This document shows, one piece after another, positions 51,639 through 60,884 of a stretch of DNA of 64,000 bases. The stretch's first letter is position 1, and the number at the start of each line of letters is the position of its first letter. A model generated the notes under the pieces. That model was given only the letters and a program-made list of their open reading frames with translations, had not been told where the DNA came from and did not search any database. Source of the stretch: WRDS01 sp964492775 (GTDB lineage: Bacteria; Actinomycetota; Coriobacteriia; Anaerosomatales; PHET01); the NCBI GenBank assembly GCA_964492775.1, contig CAZBLH010000005.1:33665-97664 (forward strand), in the 5' to 3' direction. Made by a program: the position numbers and the translations under genes.

Positions 51639-54600
51639 GTGGCCGAGCTGAGAATGACGCCGGAGCAGGCGCGCGCAGTGACGACTCTCGAAGGCGACCT
51701 GACCATAAGTGCAGGCGCAGGAGCCGGCAAGACGAGCGTGCTCGGACACCGGTTCAGCTTCGCGCTGACCAACGGGGTGGGCGGGGCGGAGACTGCGATC
51801 GACCGGCTGCTCACGATTACGTTCACGGCGCGGGCGGCTGCCGAGGTCGCCGAGCGGATCAGGCGCGTGCTGGCTGCGGGCGGGCTGACGGACGAGGCGC
51901 GCCGGATCGATGAGGCGTGGGTTTCCACGATCCACTCCTTCTGCGGTCGGCTTGTGCGCAGGCACGTGCTGGAATGCGGTATCCAGCCCGGCTTCACGAC
52001 CGCCGACGCCACAATGACCTCCGAGCTTCAGGCGGAGGCGTTCGAGCGTGCGCTCAAGCAGCTGCTCCGCGATGACCCCGAGCTCTCGATGCGCATTCTC
52101 GAGGCAGAGGGTATGGGTAGCCTCTTCGCGCGCGTCAGCGCGATGCACGACAAGGCGCGGTCGCTCGGCTTGGATCCCGCCAGCATTCGAATCCCCGTCG
52201 AGGCCGGGGACGAAGGCGAAGCGCTCGCCGAGGTGATTTCGTGTGCCGAGGAACTCGCGTGGGTGCTCGGCGGGCAGGCGCGAACTGCGGCCGTCGCTGC
52301 GAAGTGCGAGCGCCTTGCCGAGTGGCGTGCCGAGCTGGAGTCGTGTGGGGCGTCGGATGATACCGAGCGCTGCGAGCACCTCCTCGAAGCGTGTGCCGCC
52401 TACGATATCTCCCGATTGCCCGGGGAGGTGCGTGATGCCAGCGACCAACTAAAGGCCGCCATCAAACGTCTGACTCGCGTCGCTGCTGCCGGTCAGCACA
52501 GTCAGGTGTTCGCCTGGCTCGAGCGGCTCGCCTCCGTGTACGCGCGGGCGTATTCGGGCATCAAGCGCGAGCGAGGGCTGCTGGACTTCGATGACCTGCA
52601 GGAGTCCGCAGTCCAGTTACTTGAGAGCATGCCGGAGGTTGCGGACCGCTACCGCGAGCAGTTCGACCTGCTCATGATCGACGAGTTCCAAGACACCAAC
52701 GCGCTGCAGATGAGGGTCCTTGAACCACTGCGCCGCGACAACCTCTGCGTGGTCGGCGACGAGCGCCAGGCGATCTATGGCTTCCGGTACGCCGACGTCG
52801 AGATATTCAGGGGGCTCGAGGCCGCCAGCCCCACCGTCTCGCTCGCGAAGAACTTCCGCTCCCGGCCCGAGGTTCTGGCGTTCGTCAATGAGCTGTTCTC
52901 CCAGGAACATCTATTCGGTCCGGAGTTCGTGCGTCTTCAGCCCGGAGCCGAGTACAACCCTGCGATGGGTCCCGCCGTCGAGTGCGTGGTCGTGGACAGC
53001 TCCGGTTGCCAAGTCCAGCCCGCACGCGAACTCGAGGCGCGGTGGGTCGCGCGCTCGATCGCCGAGAGGATTGCCTCGGGATGCGCAACTGGTGACCTGG
53101 CCATTCTGTTGCGACGCTCGAACTACGCCGGCCTGTTCGCCTCGGCCTTGGAGGCTGAGGGCATCCCGGTCATCGTGAATGCCGGGGTGAGCCTCCACGA
53201 CACGGTCGAGGTGAAGGAGGTACGCGACCTGCTCCGGGCAGTTGCGGTTCCTGAGGACGATGAAGCACTGCTCTCGACGTTGTTCGGGCGCGTGGTGGCC
53301 CTGGGAGACGAGGCGCTTCGCCAGATCAGCCGCGCGTCGGGTCGCGATTCTCTGTGGTCAGGGCTTGTCCGGCTCTCCGAGGCCGCCGAGACGCTTCAGA
53401 CGCTCGGCAAGGACCAGGCCGACGCGGTGGTACGGACCCGTCAGGCGTTCGAGCGGCTGTCGCGTCTTAACGGCCGTATCAGGCTTGGCGAGTTCGTCCG
53501 CACGGCGATGGAGATGTTCGACTACGACGTGACGCTGCACGCGCTGGGTGCCGCAGGGGTCCGGGCCTGGTCAAATGTGCTCTCGGTGGCGCGCATCGCC
53601 GAGGCATTCGAGGCCGTTGGGGGTAACGACCTTGCCGAGTTCGTCGCCCATCTCGATGCTCGAAGAGAGACTGCAACGGACAACACAGCTCCAAGCGAAG
53701 CGGACGGTGGTGCGGTTCGGATCATGACGGTCCATGCGGCAAAGGGGCTCGAGTTCCCGGTCGTTTACGTAGCGGACCTGGCGGCCGCCAAGGAACACAC
53801 GCTCTCGCCCGTGCTTGTCGAGGCGAGCACGGATGGCACGGCGCGTCCAGTTGTGGGGGCAAAGCTCGCGGAGGCCTTCGGATACGCGACGACCGCCACA
53901 TACACGCGGATGGAGGCGGCTGAGCGATCGCGCGAGATCGACGAGTCGAAGCGGTGCTTGTACGTCGCGTGCACGAGGGCCAAGGAGGCGCTGGTCATCT
54001 CGGGGGTCTCGGAGATGAGGGAGCCGGAGAGCGGGAAGGCGCTTATCGACTGGGTGCGCGAGGGCCTGGGCGGCGACGCAGCCGATGGAATAGTTCGGCT
54101 CGGCGATGCCGAGGTGCTTCTGAGGACGCTCACGCCGGAGCCCGAGGAAGAAGCGCCTGCTCGGGAATGCGGAGAAGTCACAGGTGCGGGGGAGGGCGGC
54201 TCCATCTCCTGCGCTCTCGAGGAGGAGGTCCCGCTAGCAGCGTCGGCCAAGCAGAAGCCGCCGACAGTGTCGTACTCGGCCTTGAGCCTGCTGGGGCGCT
54301 GCCCGCTTGCGTTCGACGTCAGGTACCGCCTCGGGCTCAGGCCCATGAGGAAAGAAAGCGACTCGGGGGCGCTCGGCTTCGGCTCGACCGCACACGCTGT
54401 GTTGCGCGCCGTGCTGGAGGGCGATGCGGCCGAGGACGCGATTGCTCGCGAGGCTCGCAGGGCCGCCCTTGACGGTGGCGCGCTGGCGCGGCTCACCCTT
54501 GCGGTCGAAGGGTTTCTCGGCAGCGAACTGTGCGCGAGGGTGCGACAGGCCGAGCGGTTCTCGTGCGAAGAACCGCTGCTTGTCCCCCTGGATGACACGG

Positions 54601-55013
54601 TGCTCGTCGGGTCGGTGGACCTCATCGCATGGCGCGGCGAGCAGGCGCTCATTGTCGATTACAAGTCGGGGAAGGCCCCGGATGAGGCCGGCTCGCGGCG
54701 GAGAGGGGAGGATCGCCACGCGCAGTATCTCCTCCAGGCGCGCTGCTACGCGCTCGCGGCGATCGAGGCGGGTGCGTGTGAGGTCGACGTGACGTTCGCG
54801 TTTATCGAGCACGCGGACCGCTACGTTTCCTATCACTTCAGCGAGACGGATCGCGACGTTGTCCGCGGGGCGATTCAGCGCGTGGCCGACATCGCGGACG
54901 CGCCGGGGCCGCCCGCGCATCTCGACGCCTACTGCCCGTGGCCGTGCGACTCCTGCGGGGCACTCGGGACATACTGCCCGGTCAGTCCTCCATCGCGCTC
55001 GGCGGATCGCTGA
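51639..55013 (+). CDS. addA: AddA-like UvrD-family helicase-nuclease subunit
   Basis: This 1124 aa motor and nuclease subunit unwinds DNA with ATP. Motifs: Walker A AGAGAGKT, motif Ia TFTARAAAEVAERI, motif II LMIDEFQDTN, motif III VVGDERQAIYGFRYAD, motif V MTVHAAKGLEFPVVYVA, motif VI YVACTRAKEAL, then the C-terminal PD-(D/E)XK nuclease (LIVDYKSGKAPDEAG). It ends with a Cys-rich tail (YCPWPCDSCGALGTYCP), not usual in AddA, possibly a metal site. GTG 51639 has GGAGG 8 bases upstream; GTG 51621 overlaps that site. The last 85 bp overlap the convergent rlmN gene. Confidence 0.9.
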   Translation: MAELRMTPEQARAVTTLEGDLTISAGAGAGKTSVLGHRFSFALTNGVGGAETAIDRLLTITFTARAAAEVAERIRRVLAAGGLTDEARRIDEAWVSTIHSFCGRLVRRHVLECGIQPGFTTADATMTSELQAEAFERALKQLLRDDPELSMRILEAEGMGSLFARVSAMHDKARSLGLDPASIRIPVEAGDEGEALAEVISCAEELAWVLGGQARTAAVAAKCERLAEWRAELESCGASDDTERCEHLLEACAAYDISRLPGEVRDASDQLKAAIKRLTRVAAAGQHSQVFAWLERLASVYARAYSGIKRERGLLDFDDLQESAVQLLESMPEVADRYREQFDLLMIDEFQDTNALQMRVLEPLRRDNLCVVGDERQAIYGFRYADVEIFRGLEAASPTVSLAKNFRSRPEVLAFVNELFSQEHLFGPEFVRLQPGAEYNPAMGPAVECVVVDSSGCQVQPARELEARWVARSIAERIASGCATGDLAILLRRSNYAGLFASALEAEGIPVIVNAGVSLHDTVEVKEVRDLLRAVAVPEDDEALLSTLFGRVVALGDEALRQISRASGRDSLWSGLVRLSEAAETLQTLGKDQADAVVRTRQAFERLSRLNGRIRLGEFVRTAMEMFDYDVTLHALGAAGVRAWSNVLSVARIAEAFEAVGGNDLAEFVAHLDARRETATDNTAPSEADGGAVRIMTVHAAKGLEFPVVYVADLAAAKEHTLSPVLVEASTDGTARPVVGAKLAEAFGYATTATYTRMEAAERSREIDESKRCLYVACTRAKEALVISGVSEMREPESGKALIDWVREGLGGDAADGIVRLGDAEVLLRTLTPEPEEEAPARECGEVTGAGEGGSISCALEEEVPLAASAKQKPPTVSYSALSLLGRCPLAFDVRYRLGLRPMRKESDSGALGFGSTAHAVLRAVLEGDAAEDAIAREARRAALDGGALARLTLAVEGFLGSELCARVRQAERFSCEEPLLVPLDDTVLVGSVDLIAWRGEQALIVDYKSGKAPDEAGSRRRGEDRHAQYLLQARCYALAAIEAGACEVDVTFAFIEHADRYVSYHFSETDRDVVRGAIQRVADIADAPGPPAHLDAYCPWPCDSCGALGTYCPVSPPSRSADR

Positions 55014-56053
55014 CGCAGCTGTCCGCAGGCCGCATCAATGTCGTTGCCGCGCTCGGCGCGGACGCTTACTTCGATGCCCGCAGCGGCGAGTGCCCGCTCG
55101 ACCTCGGCGATTCGCTGTCTGGCGGAGCGAGCGAGTGAGCTACCGGGGACAGGGTTGATCGGTATCAGGTTCACGTGCACGAGGCTGCCTCGGCAGAACT
55201 CGATGAGCGCGCTGAGTTCCGCGTCCGTGTCGTTCACGCCCTGGACGAGTGCGTACTCGAGCGACGGGCGGCGACCGGTAGCTGCTGAGTACTCGCTGAC
55301 CGCAGCCTTCAGGCGATAGAGCGGGTGTGCGCGAACCCCCGGCATCAGCAAATCGCGTGTGCTCTGAACCGCCGAGTGGAGCGAGACCGCGAGCGTGAAC
55401 TGCTCCGGCTCCTCGGCGAACCGACGGATCGCGGGGATAATGCCGCAGGTGGAGACCGTGAGGTGCCGCGCTCCAATCCCGAGCCCGTCGGGGCTGTTCA
55501 TCAGGCGGAGCGCGCCGAGCGTTGCGTCGTAGTTGGCGAATGGCTCTCCCTGGCCCATGGCAACGGCGCCGGTGATGCGTTGGCCGAAATCGGACGCCAC
55601 CACCACCAACTGGTCGACCATCTCTCCGGCCCCCAGATTGCGGGTGAGACCGGAGGCCCCCGTTGCACAGAAGGAGCATCCCATCGCGCAGCCGGCTTGG
55701 GTTGAGAAGCAGACGGTGAGCCGACCGTTCGCGGGAAGGCCGACGGTCTCCACCGTCGTTCCGTCAGCGAGCGCGAGCAGGTACTTGCGCGTCCCGTCGG
55801 CCGAGACCTGGCGTTCGAGCACTTCGGGGAAGGTAAGCGGCAGTGACTCAGCCAACCGGTCTCGCAGTCGAGCGGGGAGGTCGGTCATCTCATCGTACGT
55901 GCGCGCCGAGCGAAGATAGAGCCACCGGACGAGCTGGGGGACCCGGTAGGCCGGTTCTCCCAGCTCCTCCAGTCTGTGTGTGAGCCCGGAAATGCCGAGC
56001 GCCTTGATTCCGACGACGTCGGGAACACCGGCTGGGGCGTCAAAGGCTGCCAT
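54929..56053 (-). CDS. rlmN: Dual-specificity 23S rRNA/tRNA adenine-C2 methyltransferase RlmN
   Basis: This 374 aa radical-SAM enzyme methylates C2 of A2503 in 23S rRNA and A37 in tRNA. It has the cluster motif CAMGCSFC, a variant of the MGxGEP loop (MGQGEPFANYD), STCGIIPAI, LAVSLHSA and the second catalytic Cys near the C-terminus (DIDAACGQL). The 3' end overlaps addA by 85 bp on the opposite strand, so the C-termini of both proteins share the same DNA. It directly follows the rubrerythrin gene, with no gap. Confidence 0.95.
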   Translation of the reverse strand: MAAFDAPAGVPDVVGIKALGISGLTHRLEELGEPAYRVPQLVRWLYLRSARTYDEMTDLPARLRDRLAESLPLTFPEVLERQVSADGTRKYLLALADGTTVETVGLPANGRLTVCFSTQAGCAMGCSFCATGASGLTRNLGAGEMVDQLVVVASDFGQRITGAVAMGQGEPFANYDATLGALRLMNSPDGLGIGARHLTVSTCGIIPAIRRFAEEPEQFTLAVSLHSAVQSTRDLLMPGVRAHPLYRLKAAVSEYSAATGRRPSLEYALVQGVNDTDAELSALIEFCRGSLVHVNLIPINPVPGSSLARSARQRIAEVERALAAAGIEVSVRAERGNDIDAACGQLRQRSAERDGGLTGQYVPSAPQESHGHGQ

Positions 56054-56569
56054 CTAGGCCGATTCGTCCTCGAGTTCAGCGAGCGCGGCCGCATACCCCT
56101 CGCGGTGCTCGGCCTCGTAGCGGGCGAGGCTGCGGAAGAAGTAGGCGATCTCCGGATACCCTTCGGACTCGGCGATCTCGGCGAACGTGGGATACATGTC
56201 CTGCGCCTCGTCGTCTTCGCCGCTTGCAGCGTCCCGGAGATTCTCGGCGGTGCTGCCGAACATGCCCATGTACGCGAGCTGTCCGAGCGCGTGAGCCGTC
56301 TCTTCCCTGGCCGCGCGGTCGAACGCCGCGAGCGCCGACTCGGGCGCACCCTCGAGCTCGGCTATGCGACGCCAGAGTGTGTAGCGGCGGTTGGCCTGCG
56401 ACTCGCCTGCAAACGCCGCTTGGAGGTTCTCCAGCGTCTTGGTCCCGGTCAGGTCGCCGGGACCCGCGTACTCCTTGAAAGCCCGCCGAGGTGCGCCGCA
56501 CATGGGACAGACATCCGGCGCGGGACCGACATGCAAGTAGCCACAGTTCGAGCAGCGATACATCTCCAT
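56054..56569 (-). CDS. Reverse-type rubrerythrin (N-terminal rubredoxin domain)
   Basis: This 171 aa non-heme iron peroxidase reduces H2O2 in anaerobes. It has a rubredoxin-like Fe site at the N-terminus (CSNCGY ... CPMCGAPR) followed by the diiron ferritin-like domain (FAGESQANRRY, REETAHA, IAESEGYPEIAYFF, YEAEHREGY). This order is the reverse of the classic rubrerythrin. ATG 56569 is chosen because AAAGGAGG ends 6 bases before it; ATG 56575 abuts that site. It abuts rlmN, so the two are likely one transcript. Confidence 0.93.
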   Translation of the reverse strand: MEMYRCSNCGYLHVGPAPDVCPMCGAPRRAFKEYAGPGDLTGTKTLENLQAAFAGESQANRRYTLWRRIAELEGAPESALAAFDRAAREETAHALGQLAYMGMFGSTAENLRDAASGEDDEAQDMYPTFAEIAESEGYPEIAYFFRSLARYEAEHREGYAAALAELEDESA

Positions 56570-56649
56570 GGTCATCCTCCTTTGCCAATGGGTTGAAAGC
56601 TCCGCGCTCTTGCCGATTCTTGCCGACGGACGCGTGAGCGTCCATGACC

Positions 56650-57975
56650 CTACGGCGTCCGCGACTCCTCGCCGCTGCGACCTCGCACGTTCGCCGGCTT
56701 CGCGCGAACCTCGACGGACAGTCGGACCTCCTGGCCGTCACGGTTCACCACGACATCGATCACGTCGCCAATCTGGGCGCGCCGCACCTCCAGTATAAGA
56801 TCGTCCATCGAGCGCACCGGTTCGCCTTCGACCTCGATAATGATGTCGTCCACTCGGATTCCTGCATCGAGCGCGCCGGAGCCCGGGCTCAGCTCGGCGA
56901 CGTACGCGCCCTCCTCGACCGTGAGACCCTCGGCAGCCGCGAGCTCCGGCGTGACGGTCTGTCCGATTACGCCGATGAACGGGTGCTCCACCGACTCGCC
57001 CTCGATCAGCAGGTCTGCGATGCGCGTGGCAGTCTCAACAGGCACCGCGAACCCCACCCCGTCGCTTGCGCCGCTCTCCGAGTAGATGGCGCTGTTGATG
57101 CCGATGAGCTTGCCCAAGCGGTCGACCAGCGCTCCGCCGGAGTTGCCCGGGTTGATAGCCGCGTCCGTCTGAATCACGTCGATGAGCGGGTACGAGTCGC
57201 CGGAGGAGTCGGTGAAGTCGGGGAGCGACCGGCCAAGCGCCGAGACGATGCCGGAGCTGACCGATGAGGACAGGCCGAAAGGAGATCCGATCGCCATGAC
57301 GCCTTCGCCGACCGACAACTTCGTAGAGTCGCCGAGCTCGATCGGGGCGATCTTCGCGTTGACCTTCACCACGGCGATGTCCGACTCGGGGTCACGGCCG
57401 ACCAAGCTCGCCGAGAAGGACTCGCCGGACGCGGTGCGGGCGATCAGCCGCTCGGCGCCTTCAACGACATGGTTGTTGGTGATCACGTAGGTCGCGTTGC
57501 CTTCGGCTGCCTTGTAGGCGACACCGGCTCCGCTCCCGCCCTGCGGGACGCTGGGGTGGTCGTCGGGCAGGCCGCCCTCACCTCCGGTCGCCGGGGCAGA
57601 GCGCACCTCAAGGCTCACTACCGAGGGCAGCGCCGCAGCGGCTGCAGCGACGAAGGGCTGGTCGGTCTCGGAGGGCACGACGGTGATGCGGGGAGGTGTC
57701 TGCGTGGCGCCAACGCCGCCGTGCGTCGCGAGGCGTGCGCCTAGGAAGCCGCCCGCAAGACCGGCGAAGGCTCCCACGATAAACGCCAGTAGCGCTGCGA
57801 CGAGCACCACTGCGATGAGCTTAGGCCCGGTCGACTCGGTCGGCGAGGCCTCAGCGGGCGCGGCAGGGGCAGGGCGTGTTGGCTCGGGCGGTGTCGCCAC
57901 AGCGTCGCCAATCTCAGGCGGCTTCGGAGCCGAGAACGCCTGCGTTACTTCTTCGGTGGGGCCGGAATCGGTCAT
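56650..57975 (-). CDS. HtrA/DegP-type membrane-anchored serine protease
   Basis: This 441 aa envelope protease has a Pro-rich cytosolic N-terminus (1-50), one transmembrane helix (about 52-74), a trypsin-like domain with the triad His169 (NNHVVEG), Asp199 (ESDIAVVKV) and Ser279 (NPGNSGGAL), and a C-terminal PDZ domain (about 325-420). Such enzymes degrade or chaperone misfolded extracytoplasmic proteins. AAGGAG precedes ATG 57975 by 5 bases. It stands alone on the minus strand, divergent from an unknown membrane protein gene across 217 bp in which I see no clear site. Confidence 0.94.
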   Translation of the reverse strand: MTDSGPTEEVTQAFSAPKPPEIGDAVATPPEPTRPAPAAPAEASPTESTGPKLIAVVLVAALLAFIVGAFAGLAGGFLGARLATHGGVGATQTPPRITVVPSETDQPFVAAAAAALPSVVSLEVRSAPATGGEGGLPDDHPSVPQGGSGAGVAYKAAEGNATYVITNNHVVEGAERLIARTASGESFSASLVGRDPESDIAVVKVNAKIAPIELGDSTKLSVGEGVMAIGSPFGLSSSVSSGIVSALGRSLPDFTDSSGDSYPLIDVIQTDAAINPGNSGGALVDRLGKLIGINSAIYSESGASDGVGFAVPVETATRIADLLIEGESVEHPFIGVIGQTVTPELAAAEGLTVEEGAYVAELSPGSGALDAGIRVDDIIIEVEGEPVRSMDDLILEVRRAQIGDVIDVVVNRDGQEVRLSVEVRAKPANVRGRSGEESRTP

Positions 57976-58192
57976 TGGGACTCCTTGCGCTCAGAACGGT
58001 CGCACAACAGCTTTCTTACGAAGGTACCCTGTGCGTGCGCAGAGAATCAGCAGGAGGAATGGAGAATGTCTGCTCGTCTGAACACGATGTCGTGACCGTG
58101 ACGAATGGCTGGCAGTTGTTGAGCCGGAAGGGGCCACCCCCTACACTGGCGGAAATCGTTTGGGTGGCTGGTGTATGCAGAGGGGACGCAGC

Positions 58193-58810
58193 TTGAACGA
58201 GTTCGACGAGATCGACGGCCAGAGCACTGACCTCGATGACATAGTGCGCTCCCTCGACGACGAGGGTGAGCCGACCAGCTCGGCCGAAGAACCGAGCCTT
58301 CCTGTCGAGGAGCCCAGCGTTCCCGAAGAGGAATCAGATCTCCCTGCCGAGGAGCCCGCCAGCGCTGAGCCGGAGCCGAGCGTTGCCGAGGAAGAGCCGG
58401 TCAGCACCGCCGTGCAATCGGAGCAGGTCGGGAGCGATACTGGCGCGAGAGCGGAGGCTGGCGCGCTCGAGCCGGCTCGCTTGGTCCGGTGGCCCTTTGC
58501 GGTGCAGTGCGCACTGTGGATGGTGTTCGCTGGGGTGCTTGGTTGGCAGTTGCTCAGTGTGGATCGCGTCACACCCGTCATGGAGCTGGAGTTCTACGGG
58601 TGGGCCGTGTGGGCAGGGGTAGCGCTGACGGCGCTCGCAGTGCCCGTCATCCTTGTCGCTTGGCTCCTGTCCCGCAGGAGGGGGACGGACCGGCGCGGTC
58701 TCTTCACCCAGGCGATGGCGCTTGGCGCTCTGACAGCACTCTTCGGCGCGGTCGTTTGGTGGGGAGTGCTCATCGCGGCTGACTACGCCAGGTTCGGCAC
58801 GTGGCTCTGA
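58193..58810 (+). CDS. Acidic, three-helix membrane protein of unknown function
   Basis: This 205 aa protein has an acidic Glu/Pro/Ser-rich N-terminal half with irregular EEP/EEPS repeats (about residues 10-90) and three transmembrane helices in the second half (about 108-125, 138-160, 176-198). No family is recognised. TTG 58193 is used, since AGGGGA lies 6 bases upstream; the ATG at 58175, in frame, overlaps that region without a site of its own. The stop falls 14 bp before the ddl start, so it is likely co-transcribed with ddl. Confidence 0.65.
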   Translation: MNEFDEIDGQSTDLDDIVRSLDDEGEPTSSAEEPSLPVEEPSVPEEESDLPAEEPASAEPEPSVAEEEPVSTAVQSEQVGSDTGARAEAGALEPARLVRWPFAVQCALWMVFAGVLGWQLLSVDRVTPVMELEFYGWAVWAGVALTALAVPVILVAWLLSRRRGTDRRGLFTQAMALGALTALFGAVVWWGVLIAADYARFGTWL

Positions 58811-58824
58811 CGCGAGGAGGCAGC

Positions 58825-59769
58825 ATGGCGATCCAACCAACGGACGTGCGAGTTGGGCTCCTGGCAGGCGGTCGCTCGGCCGAGAGGGCGGTGTCGCTCG
58901 CTAGCGCGGCCCAGGTCGAGCAGGCCCTTGTGGCGAGCGGTTTCGACGTCGAGATGATAGACACCGGCGATGACGAGTTCATCTCGGCATTGCAGGCAGC
59001 CGAGGTCGACGTCGTCTTTATCTGTCTCCACGGCCGGCTCGGCGAGGACGGCACCGTTCAGGGCTTGTGCGAGCTCCTGGAGTTGCCCTACGTTGGCTCG
59101 GGGGTCCTTGCGAGCGCAGTTGCAATGGACAAGGTGGTCTCCAAGCACCTGTTTGCGCAGGCGGGGATACCCACGCCCGAGTACCGGGTGCTCCGTCGCG
59201 GGAAGGCATTCGACGAGGAGCAGCTGTTCGCGGATCTCGGCACGAAGCTCGTCGTGAAGCCTGCCGGCGAGGGCTCGGCGATCGGTGTAGCGATCGTGCA
59301 CGAGCCGCAGGAGTTCCCCACGGCGCTTGCCGAGGCGTTCCGCTACGACCGGTCGGTTCTCGCAGAGCGGTTCGTGGAGGGCGTCGAGGTCACCGTCGGG
59401 GTGCTCGGCAACGAGGACCCGAAGGCGCTGCCGACCCTGGAGATCGTGCCGGAGCACGAGTTCTACGACTACGAGTCGAAGTACCTGCCCGGCATGAGCC
59501 GGCATATTATCCCGGCGCGCGTAAGCGAGGCTGCACGTGCGGAGTGCCAGCGGCTCGCGCTCGCCGCGCACACCGCGCTCGGGTGCCGAGGGATGTCGCG
59601 CGCGGACACGATCGTCGCCGAAGACGGCTCGGTCTGGCTTCTTGAGGTCAACACCATTCCCGGGATGACGCCTACGTCGCTTCTGCCTGACGCAGCCAAG
59701 GCCGCCGGTATGGAATTTGCTGCGCTGTGCACACACCTGATCGAGCTGGCGCTCGAGCCGAGGCGGTAG
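58825..59769 (+). CDS. ddl: D-alanine--D-alanine ligase
   Basis: This 314 aa ATP-grasp ligase makes D-Ala-D-Ala for peptidoglycan. Landmarks: LAGGRSAERAVSLASA, CLHGRLGEDGTVQG, PYVGSGVLASAVAMDK, KPAGEGSAIGV (the Ser of the Glu-Ser-Tyr triad), EFYDYESKYLPG with the Tyr that marks D-Ala over D-lactate specificity, and EVNTIPGMTPTSLLP. GAGGAGG is 4 bases before ATG 58825. Confidence 0.95.
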   Translation: MAIQPTDVRVGLLAGGRSAERAVSLASAAQVEQALVASGFDVEMIDTGDDEFISALQAAEVDVVFICLHGRLGEDGTVQGLCELLELPYVGSGVLASAVAMDKVVSKHLFAQAGIPTPEYRVLRRGKAFDEEQLFADLGTKLVVKPAGEGSAIGVAIVHEPQEFPTALAEAFRYDRSVLAERFVEGVEVTVGVLGNEDPKALPTLEIVPEHEFYDYESKYLPGMSRHIIPARVSEAARAECQRLALAAHTALGCRGMSRADTIVAEDGSVWLLEVNTIPGMTPTSLLPDAAKAAGMEFAALCTHLIELALEPRR

Positions 59770-59827
59770 CGCTTCGGGGGTGTTGGGGGTCTGTGGGGTA
59801 GCCGTATCGAGTGGCGGGAGCCAAGCC

Positions 59828-60253
59828 ATGCCGCACGTGGAGTGGGATGCGACACTTGAGACCGGTGACGCCGTCGTCGACGCCCAGCACCAGAAGCTCA
59901 TCGCGCTCTTCAATCAGCTTATCGCCGCCGACGTGGCCGATGACAGCAAGCTTGTCATGCAGGCACTCGAAGAGCTAACCGCGTACGTCGCCGTCCACTT
60001 CACCTGCGAAGAGAGTCTCATGGCCGAGTGCGAGTACCCAGCCGAGCGCCGGAGCGCACACCTCGCCGAGCACCGGGATCTCACGGCAAAGACGCGCGGG
60101 ATTGTGCTCGATTACCGCAGCGGGAAGATCACGAGCGTCCAGCCCATCGTCGGCTTCCTTACGGATTGGTTGGCCGAGCACATCAACGGCTCTGACCGCG
60201 CGCTCGTGGAGTGGGTCACTGAGTCCCGGGGTCGGCAGCAGGAAGCTCGATAG
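59828..60253 (+). CDS. Bacteriohemerythrin
   Basis: This 141 aa protein has the complete four-helix hemerythrin site for a diiron centre: His in the first helix region (PHVEWD), DAQHQKLIALFN, HFTCEESLMAECEYPAERRSAHLAEHRDL, and WLAEHINGSDRAL. It binds O2 reversibly and may buffer or sense oxygen in this anaerobe. GGGAG lies before ATG 59828; the longer upstream frame is not needed. Its 3' end overlaps the convergent kinase gene by 38 bp. Confidence 0.93.
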   Translation: MPHVEWDATLETGDAVVDAQHQKLIALFNQLIAADVADDSKLVMQALEELTAYVAVHFTCEESLMAECEYPAERRSAHLAEHRDLTAKTRGIVLDYRSGKITSVQPIVGFLTDWLAEHINGSDRALVEWVTESRGRQQEAR

Positions 60254-60884
60254 TCACGAGCGCTCCGCCGCCGGGGCGGTCCTCGGCGCGCACGCGACCG
60301 CCGTGCTTCTCGGCAATCTCCTTGACGATCGCAAGGCCCAGCCCGGCGCCGGGAGCGCTGCTGTGCTGCTCGAGACGCTCGTAACGCCCGAACAGCCGCT
60401 CGCGCTCGTCAGGCGGGATGCCGGGTCCGCGGTCGGCGACGGTGAGGGTCGCGGTGCCCCCGGACTCGGCGACCGATACCTCGACCGCCGAGTTCCGGAG
60501 CGAATACTTCAGCGAGTTCTCGATGAGATTGCCGAGCGCTCGCTCGATCTCATCCGCCGGCACGCGCACACAAGGCCGCGCCTGGAGCGTCAACCGGATG
60601 TCGCGCCCGGAGATGGCTCGTTGGTCCGCGGCTACAGACTTGGCGGTTTCCGCGAGCGAAACCAGGTCTCCAACGGCGTCCGGCGCCTCCCCGCTCAGCG
60701 CGGACTGCACGAGCAGGTCAATGCGTTTCACCGCGCGCGCCATCCGGTCAAGCGCCGTGTCTCGCTCGGCATCCGTAAGCGGCCGACGCAGGATATCCAC
60801 GTACCCGGCGATCACCGTGAGAGCGCCGCGCACCTCATGAGCGAAGAGCGCAAGGTCATCGCCTGATGCGGGTTTGTCAGGCAC
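60216..60884 (-). CDS. Sensor-less soluble histidine kinase
   Basis: This 222 aa kinase consists only of a HisKA dimerisation domain with the phospho-acceptor His in LFAHEVRGALTVI (about residue 16) and a HATPase_c domain (N box LIENSLKYS, G1 VADRGPGIP, F box LFGRYERL, G2 GAGLGLAIVKEI). It has no transmembrane or sensory domain and no response regulator beside it. GTG 60884 overlaps the stop of the P-type ATPase gene by 8 bp, so it is co-transcribed and translationally coupled with that transporter and falls under the same Mn2+ riboswitch. Confidence 0.88.
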   Translation of the reverse strand: MPDKPASGDDLALFAHEVRGALTVIAGYVDILRRPLTDAERDTALDRMARAVKRIDLLVQSALSGEAPDAVGDLVSLAETAKSVAADQRAISGRDIRLTLQARPCVRVPADEIERALGNLIENSLKYSLRNSAVEVSVAESGGTATLTVADRGPGIPPDERERLFGRYERLEQHSSAPGAGLGLAIVKEIAEKHGGRVRAEDRPGGGALVTIELPAADPGTQ

